Assembly (NCBI RefSeq): GCF_020509005.1
Contig: NC_063021.1
Location: 1,488,001-1,552,000 of the forward strand
Reading direction: 5' to 3'
DNA: 64,000 nucleotides
Origin: Fulvia fulva
Taxonomy: Eukaryota > Ascomycota > Dothideomycetes > Mycosphaerellales > Mycosphaerellaceae
The notes below the pieces were generated by a model. The model was not told the DNA's origin. It saw only the letters and a program-made list of their open reading frames with translations, and ran no database searches. Position numbers and translations under genes: made by a program. Below, one piece after another: positions 34,156 to 46,326 of the stretch (position 1 is the first letter of the stretch; each line of letters begins with the position of its first letter).

Positions 34156-36299
34156 TAGCTAATATAGTAATAATAGCGAGACAGACCGGTACCGGCGTAC
34201 TAGGCGTAAGTGTAGAGAATACTAATAGACGCGTTTATCGCGCGTCCCTTAATAGATCATCCTTCTTTACCCTACTATCCGATCTACCCGATAACGATAG
34301 CGCGAACCCGGCGATATAGACTTAAGGACGTAAAGAGGATATCGTGAATAGGCTACTCGACGAGAATAACTAGTACCGTAAGTAGTATAAGAAGGTGTTC
34401 GACTAACTCAAGGCGATTAAGGAAGAGGAGGTCGAGATAGAGCTGAACTTGGCTAACCTATATAGGGCGGAGTTTATCGAGGATAAGACAGAAGATAAGG
34501 GCGCTAAGGTACCGAGGAAGAGGTGGGTTACTATCGACAACTTCTAGGAAGCCTTCGACTCGTTAAACGGGTTAAATATAGATAAGTTTGAGAAGACGGT
34601 CAATGACTATCTCTAGTAGATCTATAAGATCCTCTATAATATCGAGTCCGATTACCGACGTACGTATAAACTTAATACTACGCTCGATATAGCTAACCGT
34701 ATTAACCTCCGTAAGGCGTAAGATACTAAGGACTAGATAGACCGACTCGAGGATATAATCGACACGGAATACGCGACTAGACAGTCCCTAGAAGAGGAGG
34801 TCACGCGACTAAAGGAGGAGCTCGCTAAGCGTAATAATACTATCGTTATCGACCTAGACGAGCTTACGAGGGCTAAAGATATAAAGAAGGTATATTGTAT
34901 ATAGTATAAGATAGCGGAGAGTAAGCTAGTAGAGACCGAGACTAAGCTCGTAGTAGCCAAGAAGCGTGTTACTAAGCTTAAGAAGTAAGAGAAGGACCGT
35001 AGCCGGTCTAAGGAAAAGTAAGACCTACTACCTTAGCGAACCGAGTCTAAAGAGTTACTAGAGCGTCGGTAGAATAGAGGTAAGCCTAATAAGAAGAAGT
35101 CGGACAAGCCTACGAAGGAGAATAGTAAGCCGGATTTATCGGACTTATTAGACGACGAGGACGACGGTAATAAGGGCCGTAAGAATAGCCGTAAGGACGG
35201 TAGTCGTAAGAGTAAGAAGAATCGGCCGAGTACTAACTTAGATAGTAACCCTATCTTCGTATATACGACTTACGACGCCGATATAACTACTAGTATTAAG
35301 TCCTCTAACGAGCTAAAGGCCCCTACTAAGTTCGATCTAAAGAGCGACGATATTAAGTTCTAAGAGTAGTAGCGTACTACCGAAGCTAAGCTCTAAGCCT
35401 CGAAGTACCGTACTATAAAGGACTCCCTTTAGAACGTCTAGAGCTAGTTAAAGAACGCTATATAGACCTATATCGACTTAAAGATCCCTAGTCTTACTAA
35501 GTCTACGGAAGGTACGACTACTTAGTACGCTTCTATAGATAAGATAATAGAAGATCTAGCCCGGCGCTACGGTACCCGTAATACCTATACTAATGCTATA
35601 ACTAAGCTTAATAGTCTATAGTAGGGTGAAAAGGAGAAGTTTAGTGACTTCTACCTATCCTTCCGTAAGAACGCCGAAATCGTTAACCTTAATAACGGCG
35701 CGAAGGAAAAGAAACTCGAGAAGGACTTCCTACTCCGTAAGTTAAACTCGCGCTACGACAACCGTATTATAAACGAGGATATAGTTAATATAACCCTTAA
35801 GTAAGTCGTGTCTACGCTATATAACTACGAGGATAAGTTTAAGGCGTTCGACCTTAAGTACGGTAAGACCGGTAACGGTAATAAGATCTAAGGTAATAAG
35901 AAGACTACTAAGGGTAATAACGATAAGATAGATACGGCTTCGGGTAGTAGCGGTAATAACACTAACCCGAACGCTAAGACTAAGTAGGCTAATCGACCTT
36001 AGGCATTTTAGTATATCTAACCTTTAAATACTACTCGCGCCTAGAAATATATCGATTAGAATCGGTACTTAAAATATGAATAAGAAGGTTAACGCCGTGT
36101 TAATACTAATCAGTACCCCCTTCGAGATGTCGCCCGCCGCCTATTTACGCTAGGCTATAACCTAAGTAATAACCGCCGTAACGGTAGTAATAGTAGTAAC
36201 GCTAATAATACCGGCGGCGAGGGAAACGCCTAGTCTACTCCGTAAGCGTAATACGTAGTAGACCGTACGAGTTAGAGTTACGAGAAAACGAGAAAAAGG
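34156..36299 (+). pseudogene. Gypsy-A gag relic
   Basis: A plus-strand gag region downstream of the Pogo element. The first part is Glu/Lys/Arg rich and coiled-coil-like (about 34430-35000), followed by an acidic and Asn-rich linker. A retrotransposon gag domain lies at about 35600-35870 (EKFSDFYLSFRKNAEIVNL). An Asn/Gly-rich tail leads to the LINE-B2 insertion at 36310. Frames are interrupted by TAG/TAA. A second copy of the central part is at 56848-57423. Confidence 0.8.
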
Positions 36300-36309
36300 A
36301 TAAATATAA

Positions 36310-39070
36310 ATAGATAGATAGATAGATAGATTTGTCATTCCCCTGTTCTAGGACTCTACTCGGCCTATATAGGTATATATCTATTATTATATATAAAGGG
36401 AAACCCGAATAGGTGAAAACCATTCCCGCCCCTAACTTCTCCTTATCTAGATTAGCTTTCCCTCTAAACGTACGTAGTCTATGTCACTACCCCGTTAGCC
36501 CCCGCTCCTAGCTAGTCTCGTCGCGCTACGCCGTATCCTCTCTTCCTATACTACTCCTACTAGGCGGTACTATTCTAGCTAGCCCTTCTCTAGTATCTAG
36601 TTCGTAATACGCCGTAGGTTCTTAACGTTGTTAAGAAGTGCCCTAATCGTCCGGTTCCTCGCCTTTACTATCTACTCCCCTCTTCCTAGCGACTACCTCG
36701 GGTAGACGAGAAGTACGTACCGTACATTCTAGGAGTAATAGCCGTAGGGGCAGCTAGTATTCGTGTATTCTAGAACCTTCCTCTATAATAGGTACCCCTA
36801 GAGGCCGATGTGTTCGCTTCGTAGTTAGGTTACTATACTACTCTATACCCTCGTAAGGCGGTAGTAGATAAGCTTCGGGGGGTACTTGACCGCGGATTTC
36901 GTAGCTTACTATTCCTTAGGTTGTCCCGCTAGCTAAGGGCGTCTACTATACCCTACAACCTAGTTGTTCTACCTTTCCCTCTATAGTTGCTCTACAAACA
37001 ATTTCTTACCCTCCTATTATATTACTAGCTATTCGTCCCTTACCCGGTAGTTCGGCTCGTTTCCGGGTCGAATGCCCTTATACGCTAGTACTAATTCGCG
37101 GGCCCTTACGACTATACTAACGATAACCTTCTATACTAGGTACTATACCGACTTGCCTAAGTAGGAGGTCCGTAGTCCCTAGATATATAGATCGATCGGC
37201 GGTATAGCGGTCTCGTACTTAAGTATCCTTATTAGTATCGACTTGTCTACCCCGGTGACCTTCCTTAGGCATTAGTTTTAGATCTTCGCTAGCGGCGTAA
37301 CGAGTCCCTTCGATAGGTAGGCCCTCTCGCCTAAGGACTATACTTAGCTACTATAGGTAAGGACTGGCCGTAGAATAGCCGTATATAGAAGTCGTAACTA
37401 CCGGAAGTCCGCCCCCTATATAGACGTAGTAAGCCTCTAGTATAATGCTATATTCTGTTTAGCTTTCCGTAATATTGCCTATACGTACTTCCTCTACCGT
37501 AGCGCCGGGTCTACCTATAGTCCGAGGATCCTAAGCTAATTTACCGGGTTAGTCGTATACCCCTATATCTAGGTAGAAGTATATATATTATAGAACCGTA
37601 GCCGGCGCGTAAAGTGTATTAGATTGTACTTTTCTAGGGCAAACCGAGCCCTATACCTCCTAGCCTAATCTTCGTAGATCTTATACTTCTCTTCTAGTAG
37701 CCTATAGTTCTCCTTAGTCGAGGAAGACTACGCTAGGATATTCGTGTCGTGTACGAAGCCGCTCGTAGCGGTGTTCTAGGATTCTAGGACTAGGAGTAGC
37801 GTCGCTATAAAGAAGAGGAATAGGATAGGTACTAGCGTTAAGCCTTACGAAATTCTAGTATAGACTACCTAAAATAGCCTTTTATACTAACCGACTAGGA
37901 TCGACGTGCTACGGTTTTAGAGGTAGGACCGTACGAAGTTAATAAGCTACTTAGGGAGTCCTTTCGACCTTAGGATATAGAGTAGCCGCGGGTATAACAC
38001 GTAGTCGAAGGCTCCCGATATGTCTAGACTAAGTAAGGATGCTACCTTGTCCCTATTCCTATACTAGATAGCCTTTACCTAAGAGGTGATAAGTTCTATC
38101 GCGGATAGCGTCGACCGCTATAGGCGCGTACCTATCTAGGTGTCCGGGAGTAGGGAGTACTCCTCTACCGCCTCGGAGAGTCTCGTTATAACTAGCTTCT
38201 TAAGCGCCTTCCTAAGAGTATTAAGGAGCGTAATTAGGTGGTACGACTTCACCTACGTATAGTCTTCCTTCTACGGCTTACGTAGGACTACTGTCGTTGA
38301 TTATTTAAATGACGTTAGGTAGTATCCGGTCTATAGGTAGGCGTTAAAGATCGCTACGACTACTAGGGCTAGTTGATCTCTATACTTCTTTAGTAGTTCG
38401 TTAAGGATCCTATCCGGCCCCGGGGCTTTCTTCGCCGGTAACTTCCTAAGTATAGCGGTAACATCTCCCTCGGATATATTCTATTAGACCGCTATACTAG
38501 GGGCTAGGGGAGTAGAGCTGTTTATATCGCTTAGATTAGCCTCGACTAGGGGCGGGAAGAACTTACTAGCTAGTAGACGCGCCTTAGCCTCGGGGTCGCT
38601 AACCGGGCTACTAGGCGATTATAGCGCTAGGATAGAGAAGGAGGGGCCCTATATAGGGTCCTATCGGGCCTATTTTGCTAGCTTCTATATCCTCGCTAGC
38701 TTGTCGGCGATTTCTTCTACTATAGCTCTCTAGCCGACTACTTTCTCCCTCCGTATCGTAGCTTTCTTCTATTAGTATACCTCCCTATATACGTTCTAGG
38801 CCTCCTCGCTATAGCTACTCGTCTATACCCGGCGGGCTCTCCTTACTTCTCTTACCGTCGTAGTGTACTTCGGCGTCTAGTATAGTTTAGACTATGTCGT
38901 TAGTTAGGTAAGCGGAACGTAGAGTAAGGTCGCTTTTCCTATTTCGTCTATTAACCCTTAGACTACCTCGTCTATCTCGTCTTTACTATTGTATCGCTAC
39001 TACGCGATCTAGACCAGCCTCTCGGAGTCGTCGAGGTATACCTAGATATTGGCCTAGAGGGCCGATAAAC
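36310..39070 (-). mobile_element. LINE-B2, 5'-truncated Tad-like LINE (minus)
   Basis: 2761 bp inside Gypsy-A, flanked by the 10-bp TSD ATAAATATAA (36300-36309 and 39071-39080). The TAGATAGATAGATAGAT tail is at the left end. On the minus strand it carries the end of the endonuclease linker, reverse transcriptase and C-terminal part of ORF2; it matches LINE-B3 from about 62390 onward, so the 5' portion (ORF1, endonuclease) was never inserted. The catalytic box at 37741-37755 reads FVHD, a transversion not explained by RIP. Confidence 0.92.
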
Positions 39071-39080
39071 ATAAATATAA

Positions 39081-41387
39081 GCCTCCTAAGAGAGGCAAGG
39101 TTTTACGTATATTAGTATACTCCCTACTAGCTATAAACTACTCTATAGATAAACACAATCCGGTAATAGCTTCTTATCTAGTTATACTATATATAGTAAA
39201 TAGAAAGATCTCTACTTAAACCCTTTATAATAATAGTACTAACTCTACGTACTTTAATATCGACTTTACGTATAAGAACAACCTTAATATAATATAGCTA
39301 CCTAATCCGTTAGGGCTAATATTAGTAGATAGCCGACCTACTAGTAACCTTATTACTTATAGAACAACGGTATAGATTTAGATCGGCAACTACGTAGAGA
39401 CTAGGTCTAGCTACTACGTATTACTAGAATACGATATAGTCCTCGGCCGTCGCTAGTACGACGAGTATTAACCTACGTTCTACTATACGTTAGGAACTAT
39501 AACCCTATTCTTACTATATTATTAATAGAACTATATACTCGGAACTAAACTAGTATACGTATAGTCTATTAACAATAAGGGTATTATACTAATAGGCGTT
39601 CTTTAGACCGAGATACTAGTACTAGAGAGTTCGTAACCTTAAGCTCCCTCTAATTACGTTAAACCCTACGTAGAGGATAAAGACGAACCTATAGTAGTAT
39701 AGAAGACGTACACGACGAAGGTAGTAATACGACACACCGTTAATATCTACGATAAACTAAAACCGTCTTATTACGTCCGCTAGCTACTACCCGCCGATAG
39801 GGTTAAAACACTTAAGCGCCTAGCGCGTCGAACGAAGAAAGAACTAAAGGTCGAGACTAAGCCGGAGATCGATATTAAGCCTATTAATATAGAAGCACTT
39901 CGGCGTATAAGCCGGAGGAAGGGCTATAAAGTATATATAATATAGATATTTAATCCGAAAGAAGATCTTAATAAGTAAGTCGCGCGAGACCCGCTATCCG
40001 CGTATATACTAAAGGCTTTCGGTATAAGAGCGAAGCTAGTACTAGGAGGTAGCGTAGCGATGTTAGTAGATACTAATACTTAAGAAAATATAGATAGATA
40101 GGAGGAGCCCTAGGGTAACTATACCTAGCGGTAACTTAACGCCTCTACTATATTAGCTAACGACTATTAACGTTTTAAAAACGGTAAGGACAAAGACTAG
40201 GATCCTATCCCTTTGTTACTAGTAGAGGTTAGGGAAATAGCTAGGCTATTTTGCCGTAAGGAAGTAGATAAGGTCCTACCGCGACGGTCTAGCGTAGACT
40301 ATAAGATTAAGCTAAAGAATAGTTAGATACCGCTATTCCGAAGACTATACTCCTTCCCTATATAAGAGAACGAGGTGATTAAGAAGTAGATCGACGACTA
40401 ACTTAAGAAAGGTTTTATTTAGAGAAGCGTATTACTAGTAGTAGTACCTATTCTAATAGTCAAAAAGCCGGGTAGAGGGCTACGAGTATACGTAGACTAT
40501 AGAGCTCTAAACGCGCTTACGACGAAGAGTCGCTACCCGATTCCACTATTTTAAGAGACCTTAGATCGTATTACTAGCGCGCAATAGTTCACTAAACTAG
40601 ATGTTATTACTACGTTTAATCGTATCCGTATTATAGTAGGAGATGAGTAGAAAACGGCCTTTACTACTAGATATAGGTAGTTTAAGTACGTAGTTATGCC
40701 TTTTGGACTATATAATGCACTAGGAACGTTTTAGTTATTTATAAACGACATACTAAGGGAGTTTCTAGATGACTTCGTGTTATATTACCTTAATAACGTA
40801 CTTGTCTTTAGTAAGACAAGAGAAGAGTATATCTAATATATCCTAAAGGTTCTACGAAAGCTAGATACCGCCGGGCTCTAGTTAGATATTAATAAATACG
40901 AGTTCTTTAGACACGAGACTACTTATATAGGTGTTATTATCACAAATAAGGGCATTAAGATAGACCTAGCTAAGATTAAATACGTTAAGAATTGGCCTAT
41001 CCCCGCGAATATTACCGATATCTTATTATTTATAGGGTTTACTAACTTCTACCGTAGGTTTATTAAGGACTTTAGTAAGATCTACTTACCTATAACGAAG
41101 CTTACGAGGAAGAATATCCTATAGGACTAGTCTCTAGCATATTAATAGGCGTTCGAGGCATTAAAGTAAGTATTTATCGATACGCCTACCTTAAACTACT
41201 TCTACCTAGGGCGAGAGACTATTCTAGAAATAGATGCCTTAGATTACGTAATAGTAGTAGTACTCTTATAACGTAACGAGTAAGGAGTATTATGTCCTAT
41301 CGCTTATATATCTAAGAAGATAGATCCCTAGTAATATAACTACGATATCTACGATAAGGAGCTCCTAGCTATTATATAAGCTTTTAA
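39081..41387 (+). pseudogene. Gypsy-A pol relic, protease to RNase H
   Basis: Retropepsin-like strands occur near 39290-39470. Reverse transcriptase is clear from about 40430 ([23 protein letters not shown]). The catalytic box at 40786-40800 reads YLNNV: both aspartates of YLDD are now Asn, each by G-to-A in TpG. The RNase H region (EIDALDYVI..., YDKELLAII) runs to the LINE-A3 insertion at 41387. The reading path is unusually open around RT but still contains stops. Confidence 0.88.
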
Positions 41388-44300
41388 ACCTACCTAAAAC
41401 GACCTTGAGAAAATGGCGACGATAACGGTAGTAGACGACCGAGAGTAAGGGGGAGACGAGTAGAGGACGCTCTATAAGAAGGCGGAAGAGATAGTAGCGG
41501 TAGAAGAAGGGAGATTTCCGGAGAGAGTACTAAAAGGAGTAATAAGCGAACTACTCGGGGGACTAAAGGCGCTTAAACAACAAACAAGTACTACGATTAA
41601 TATAGTAATCGAGGTAGCAATACGAAACGTAAGAAACAACTCTTAAAGAGACCCGAGATAGACCTAGGGCCTAACGACCTAGGTAATAATCGCGAGCCAA
41701 CCTACCCCCCTTAGAGTATAGTACTACGAGTCTATATTACGGACTAGAAAGAGAAGGAAGAGATAGGAAAGATGACCGGGAGGGAGATAGTCGAGAAGAT
41801 CGGAGTAAAGGGAATAGTAGGGGCAAGGGCAGATAATAAAGGGGTTAAGCTATTTATAGTATACGTATAGGACAAGAAGGCCCTCGAAATAAATAAAGAG
41901 TAGATACTAAAGATCGGGAGTATAGCGAAAGTCTCCTATTAATAGTATATAGTAATTACGTATAGGGTCCTACGAACCTTTAATATATAAAGGGATATAC
42001 TAAACCTCTAGAGGCAAAACTAGGTAACAGCACTAGGACTATAGATCACAAAGACAGCGTGGGTCAAGAAGAAGATAGAGGAGGGCAAGAGGGCCTCCTC
42101 GCTGATCTTATAGGTTATAACACTAGAGCAAGCGAACAAGGTCTTAGACCAAGGGTTGTACTAGGACTTTGAGAGGCTAGATGTAGAAATCTATTAGAGC
42201 AACTACAGAATCCTTTAATGTTTTAACTGTTAATAGTACGGACATATTGCCCCAAAGTGTAGCAAAGCCACACTAGTCTACTTATACTGTGCTAGTGATC
42301 ACGCGACCCAAGAGTGCTAAAAACGGAAGGAGGACACAAGATGCGTAGTATATAGGAGAAAACACCCGGCATAGTCAAACTAATGCCTAGTTAGACTATT
42401 AGCCTAGTGGAGAGCGCGGGAAGCAAGGGTAACAACACTAACTAGGTTCCTAGTAGGTAAACAGAAACAACTAGAGAGAACCACCCACCCGAATAAGAGA
42501 CCCCGGCTATAAGAGGAGCCATAAATAGTGCTAGTAATAGGGAGACTAACGTTCTTGTACAAGGTAGCGTAGAGCAATAGACAAATAAGAATCAACCAAA
42601 TGATAGGGAGCTAACCCCAAAGGGAAGAACAGGAGGAGGGACGGGAAAACTAATAGTAAGACCAATAGTAAGACTAAACGGACCTAGACACAAATATGTC
42701 CTGATGCCTTATACTAATAGACTATTAATCATTCAGTATAATGTGAACAGAAGTAAAGACAAGGTCTAAAGGAGCTTTCTACAAGCCTTAGACCCGGAGG
42801 AACACCACATTATAGCAATATAGGAACTATAGATCAACCTATACTCTAGGATTCTATTAACTATACGAGACCCGAGATACTACGTAGTAATAAACAGAAC
42901 CGAGGGAGTCCTACGAACTTATATCTATGTTAGTAAGAAGGTACTAGTAGAGGACTAGTAGGCCTAGCCGAGAACCGATAGGGATATTACTATAGTATAG
43001 CTCAAAATAACTTAAGGCTAGGTCCTAATCTATAGCGTATATAACCTACCTCTAAAGTCCAGAAGCAGTACATAACTATATACGCTAGGAAGGCTCCCGG
43101 AAGTAATAGACTAACAAAACCACAATATCGTAATAGGAGATTTTAACCTCTACTACCTAAAGTAGGGATCGGACTTCACCCTAGCACACTACTTCTTAGC
43201 AGGGAGGCTCATTGGTCAGATAGAAACAGCCCAAATGGACTTGATCACGCCAAAGGGAACAGAAACTTAGGCTAGAAACAACAGTTCTAGTACGCTAGAC
43301 CTATGCTTTATGTCCTACGCCTTAACACGACGGGTAGAAAGCTGTATAGTTAATAACTAACTAGAGTCCTTATTAGACCACTATCTAATCTAAACCGACA
43401 TCTAACTTATAGTTAAGGAGGAGAGGGAACCTGAGAGGAGGCTCTACTAGAAGTAGGCCGAGTGGACACTAGTATAGTAGCGGCTAGAAGGCGAACTAGA
43501 ATAGGTGAACATTAACAACATATATATAACGGAGGGGATTGACCAAGCAGTAGAGCAGCTGATAGAAGCTATACAAAGGGCAGCCTAGGCCTATATACCT
43601 AAGAAGAGATGGTCGCTATACTAGAAGCTATACTAGACACTAGAGTATACAGCCAAAGTCAAGGAGGCAAGGAGAGCAAGAAGGAGATAGGAGTAACGAC
43701 GTACCTAAGTAAACTAGGAAGCCTATAATAACGCGTATAAAGTAAAGAAGGCGTAGATTAGAAGAGACAAGACGTAGGAGTAGAGGTCAACTATAGGGAT
43801 GATTATAGAACACCTAGAACAAATCTAGAGACTAGTAGAATAGGCTAGGAAACTAGACGAGGAACGAAACTTCCCGCCCTAGTTTCCCTTAATATAGGAC
43901 TAAGACGGGGAAACGTAAACCACTCCGATAGGGAAAGCGAAAGTATTCGTAGACCACTTCTTCGGGACTTAGGTAGAGGTAGACCTAAGTAACATCCTAG
44001 GAACACACATTCCTCTACTAAGGGAGGCTAACTAGTAAGTGTCTACTATAGAGATCGGAAACATTATTAAGAAACTAAAGGGTAACAAAGCCCTAGGCCT
44101 AGACAAGATCCCTAACTATTACCTAAAAGCTAGTAGTAGCCTTATTACTCTAGTACTTACGCCAATCTTTACCTAGTATATAAAGTAGGGGTATTACCTA
44201 AAGGCCTTTAGGCAATTACTAACTTACGTCCTAAGGAAACCCTAAAAGGAAGACTATACTAAGTTGAAGTCATATAAACCAATTGCGTTACTAAACATAC

Positions 44301-46311
44301 TAGGGAAGCTCCTAGAGAAGGTCGTAGCTATAAGGCTTACCGGAATAGTAGAAGAACATAACCTCCTCCCGGTAACGTAAATAGGGGGGAGACAAAAGAG
44401 ATCTACCCTTATAGTAGTCGAACTGATTTTAGAGCAAATTAGACACATCTAGTACTATAGTAATAACAAGGTAGCCTTACTACTTTTACTAGACATATTA
44501 GGGGCTTTCGACAATATGTCCTACGTAAGGCTCCTATATATCCTTAGAATAAAAAGTATCCTAGCCTAGATAGTATACTTTATATAGTCATTCCTTAAGG
44601 ACAGAACAATCTAGATCCTCCTAGGGTCCTTTAAAGCCCCGTAGACCCTAATTACGAACACGGGCATCCTATAGGGCTCTACACTCTCCCTAATTCTGTT
44701 CCTCCTCTTTATGGCCGACCTGACCCCACTCCTAGAAACAGCAAACACCTTAGTATCGGGGTTCGTAGATAACACAAATATCCTAGCGTAGTCGGGGTCT
44801 ATAGAGGAAAACTACGTACTCCTAGAGGAGAGATATAGACAATACGAAAAGTAGGCAAGAGAGTATAGGGCAAAATTCGTACCGGATAAGTACTAACTTA
44901 TCTATTTTAGTAAGGTAAAGACAAAACACAACTTAGTAGCACTAGTATAGTAGCACTAGTAAAAATTCGAGACCTATCCTATAAGGGAACTTAGAGTCCT
45001 TAGGATATAGCTAGACCCGAAACTTAGCTAGGGACTATAAGTAAAGAAGGCGTAAGCGAGAGCGGATACTAATAGACAATTAATCGAGAGACTTACTACG
45101 TTAACCTAGGAGGCGACCTTTATAAAGGCCTAGACTATATACAAGGCTATTATTAAGCCCGTAATACTATATAGAGTAGCAATTTAGGTAGCGGAAAAAC
45201 ATATCCCGAAGAGAATTAAGGACCCCCTTAATAGAGTATAGGTAGCCTATCTAAAGAGAGTACTAGGAGTATATAAGTCAACCCCTTATAGGACAATAGA
45301 AATGGAATTAGGTACAGCCTCTATTAGGGAGTACCTCTAGGGTATAAGGTGTTAATACGTAGAGAAGACATTAGTATACCTAGCCTAGGGAACTATCTAA
45401 GTAGCTACTTAAAGGATAAGAACCTAGTAGGAGAGGAGGAGAAGACCTAACCGGCTATATATAATCCTATAGAAGGAAGCAGACCTAAAAAGATTATAGG
45501 AAATCCTAGTAGCCCTTAAACAGAGAGAAGCTCTAAGGGAGCAAGCTAATATAGGGAACAAAGGGAAAAAGAAGTAAAGCTAAGTAGAAAGGATCGTAGG
45601 TCACCTATAGGAAACGCGTTAGAACCAAAAACCGGTAAGGCTAGGAGCCCTACTAGCGGCTAGGACCTTCGGGAGGTATAACTACCTTATCTATAAAGAC
45701 CTAAAGAGGGCGAAAGCAAGTATAGCTATCTAGATTTGCTCTAAGTATATTAGGCTAAGAGTATACTTGTACTAGAGAAGAGTCCTAGGATACGATTCTA
45801 AACGTTGCCCCTATAGCTACCTATCCTAAAACCCGGAGTATATAGTGCTGAACTGTACTAAGTAGATAAAAGGGAGAAGCTAGTAGAGGGCGAAGGTAAG
45901 AGATAGGTAATACTAGGCCATTATCTAGAATAGACAAGATATAAGGAGAGTGATAAGATAGCTCCTTAACGAGGACTACCTAGAGCAATTCTCCCTAGTA
46001 GTAGAAACGGAAAGGTAGATAGAGAGGAGGGAGAGAGAGAGAAGAGCCGGGTAAACAGAAGGGAGAAAGGGAATCGAGAGGAGGACATTACTAGGGTTAC
46101 GGGCAAGGTAGTTATAGGGTAATAACTATAACACTAGCGTACCCTAAAGGAAGGAGAACGAAGGGATAAGATAGGAAAGAACGAGGAGAGCAAAGACGAG
46201 GAGGTTTTTATCCGTTAATCGGGTTTCCTACCTACATAAATAGACCTAAATAGCGAGAGACCTATATAGGCTATAGGGCACTAAAACAGGCGAATAAATA
46301 ATCTATCTATC
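41388..46311 (+). mobile_element. LINE-A3, near full-length Tad-like LINE (plus)
   Basis: 4924 bp inside the Gypsy-A RNase H region, flanked by the 15-bp TSD TATATAAGCTTTTAA (41373-41387 and 46312-46326). ORF1 ATG is at 41413 after a 25-base leader. The sequence closely tracks LINE-A2, with further CpA-to-TpA changes in ORF1 and the 3' third. The RT box at 44762-44773 reads FVDN. A local 15-base duplication (TAGCACTAGTA) is present near 44935-44965. It ends in a CTATCTATCTAT tail. Confidence 0.93.
41413..46090 (+). pseudogene. LINE-A3 ORF1 and ORF2 relics
   Basis: ORF1 begins MATITVVDDRE and reaches TAA quickly, because CAA codons kept in LINE-A2 are TAA here. The CCHC knuckle is near 42215-42255, endonuclease motifs lie at about 42720-43400, RT at about 44040-44900 and the C-terminal Cys/His cluster near 45800-45860, where two Cys codons are altered. 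In-frame stops coincide with those of LINE-A1 and LINE-A2 over long stretches. Confidence 0.82.
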
Positions 46312-46326
46312 TATATAAGCTTTTAA

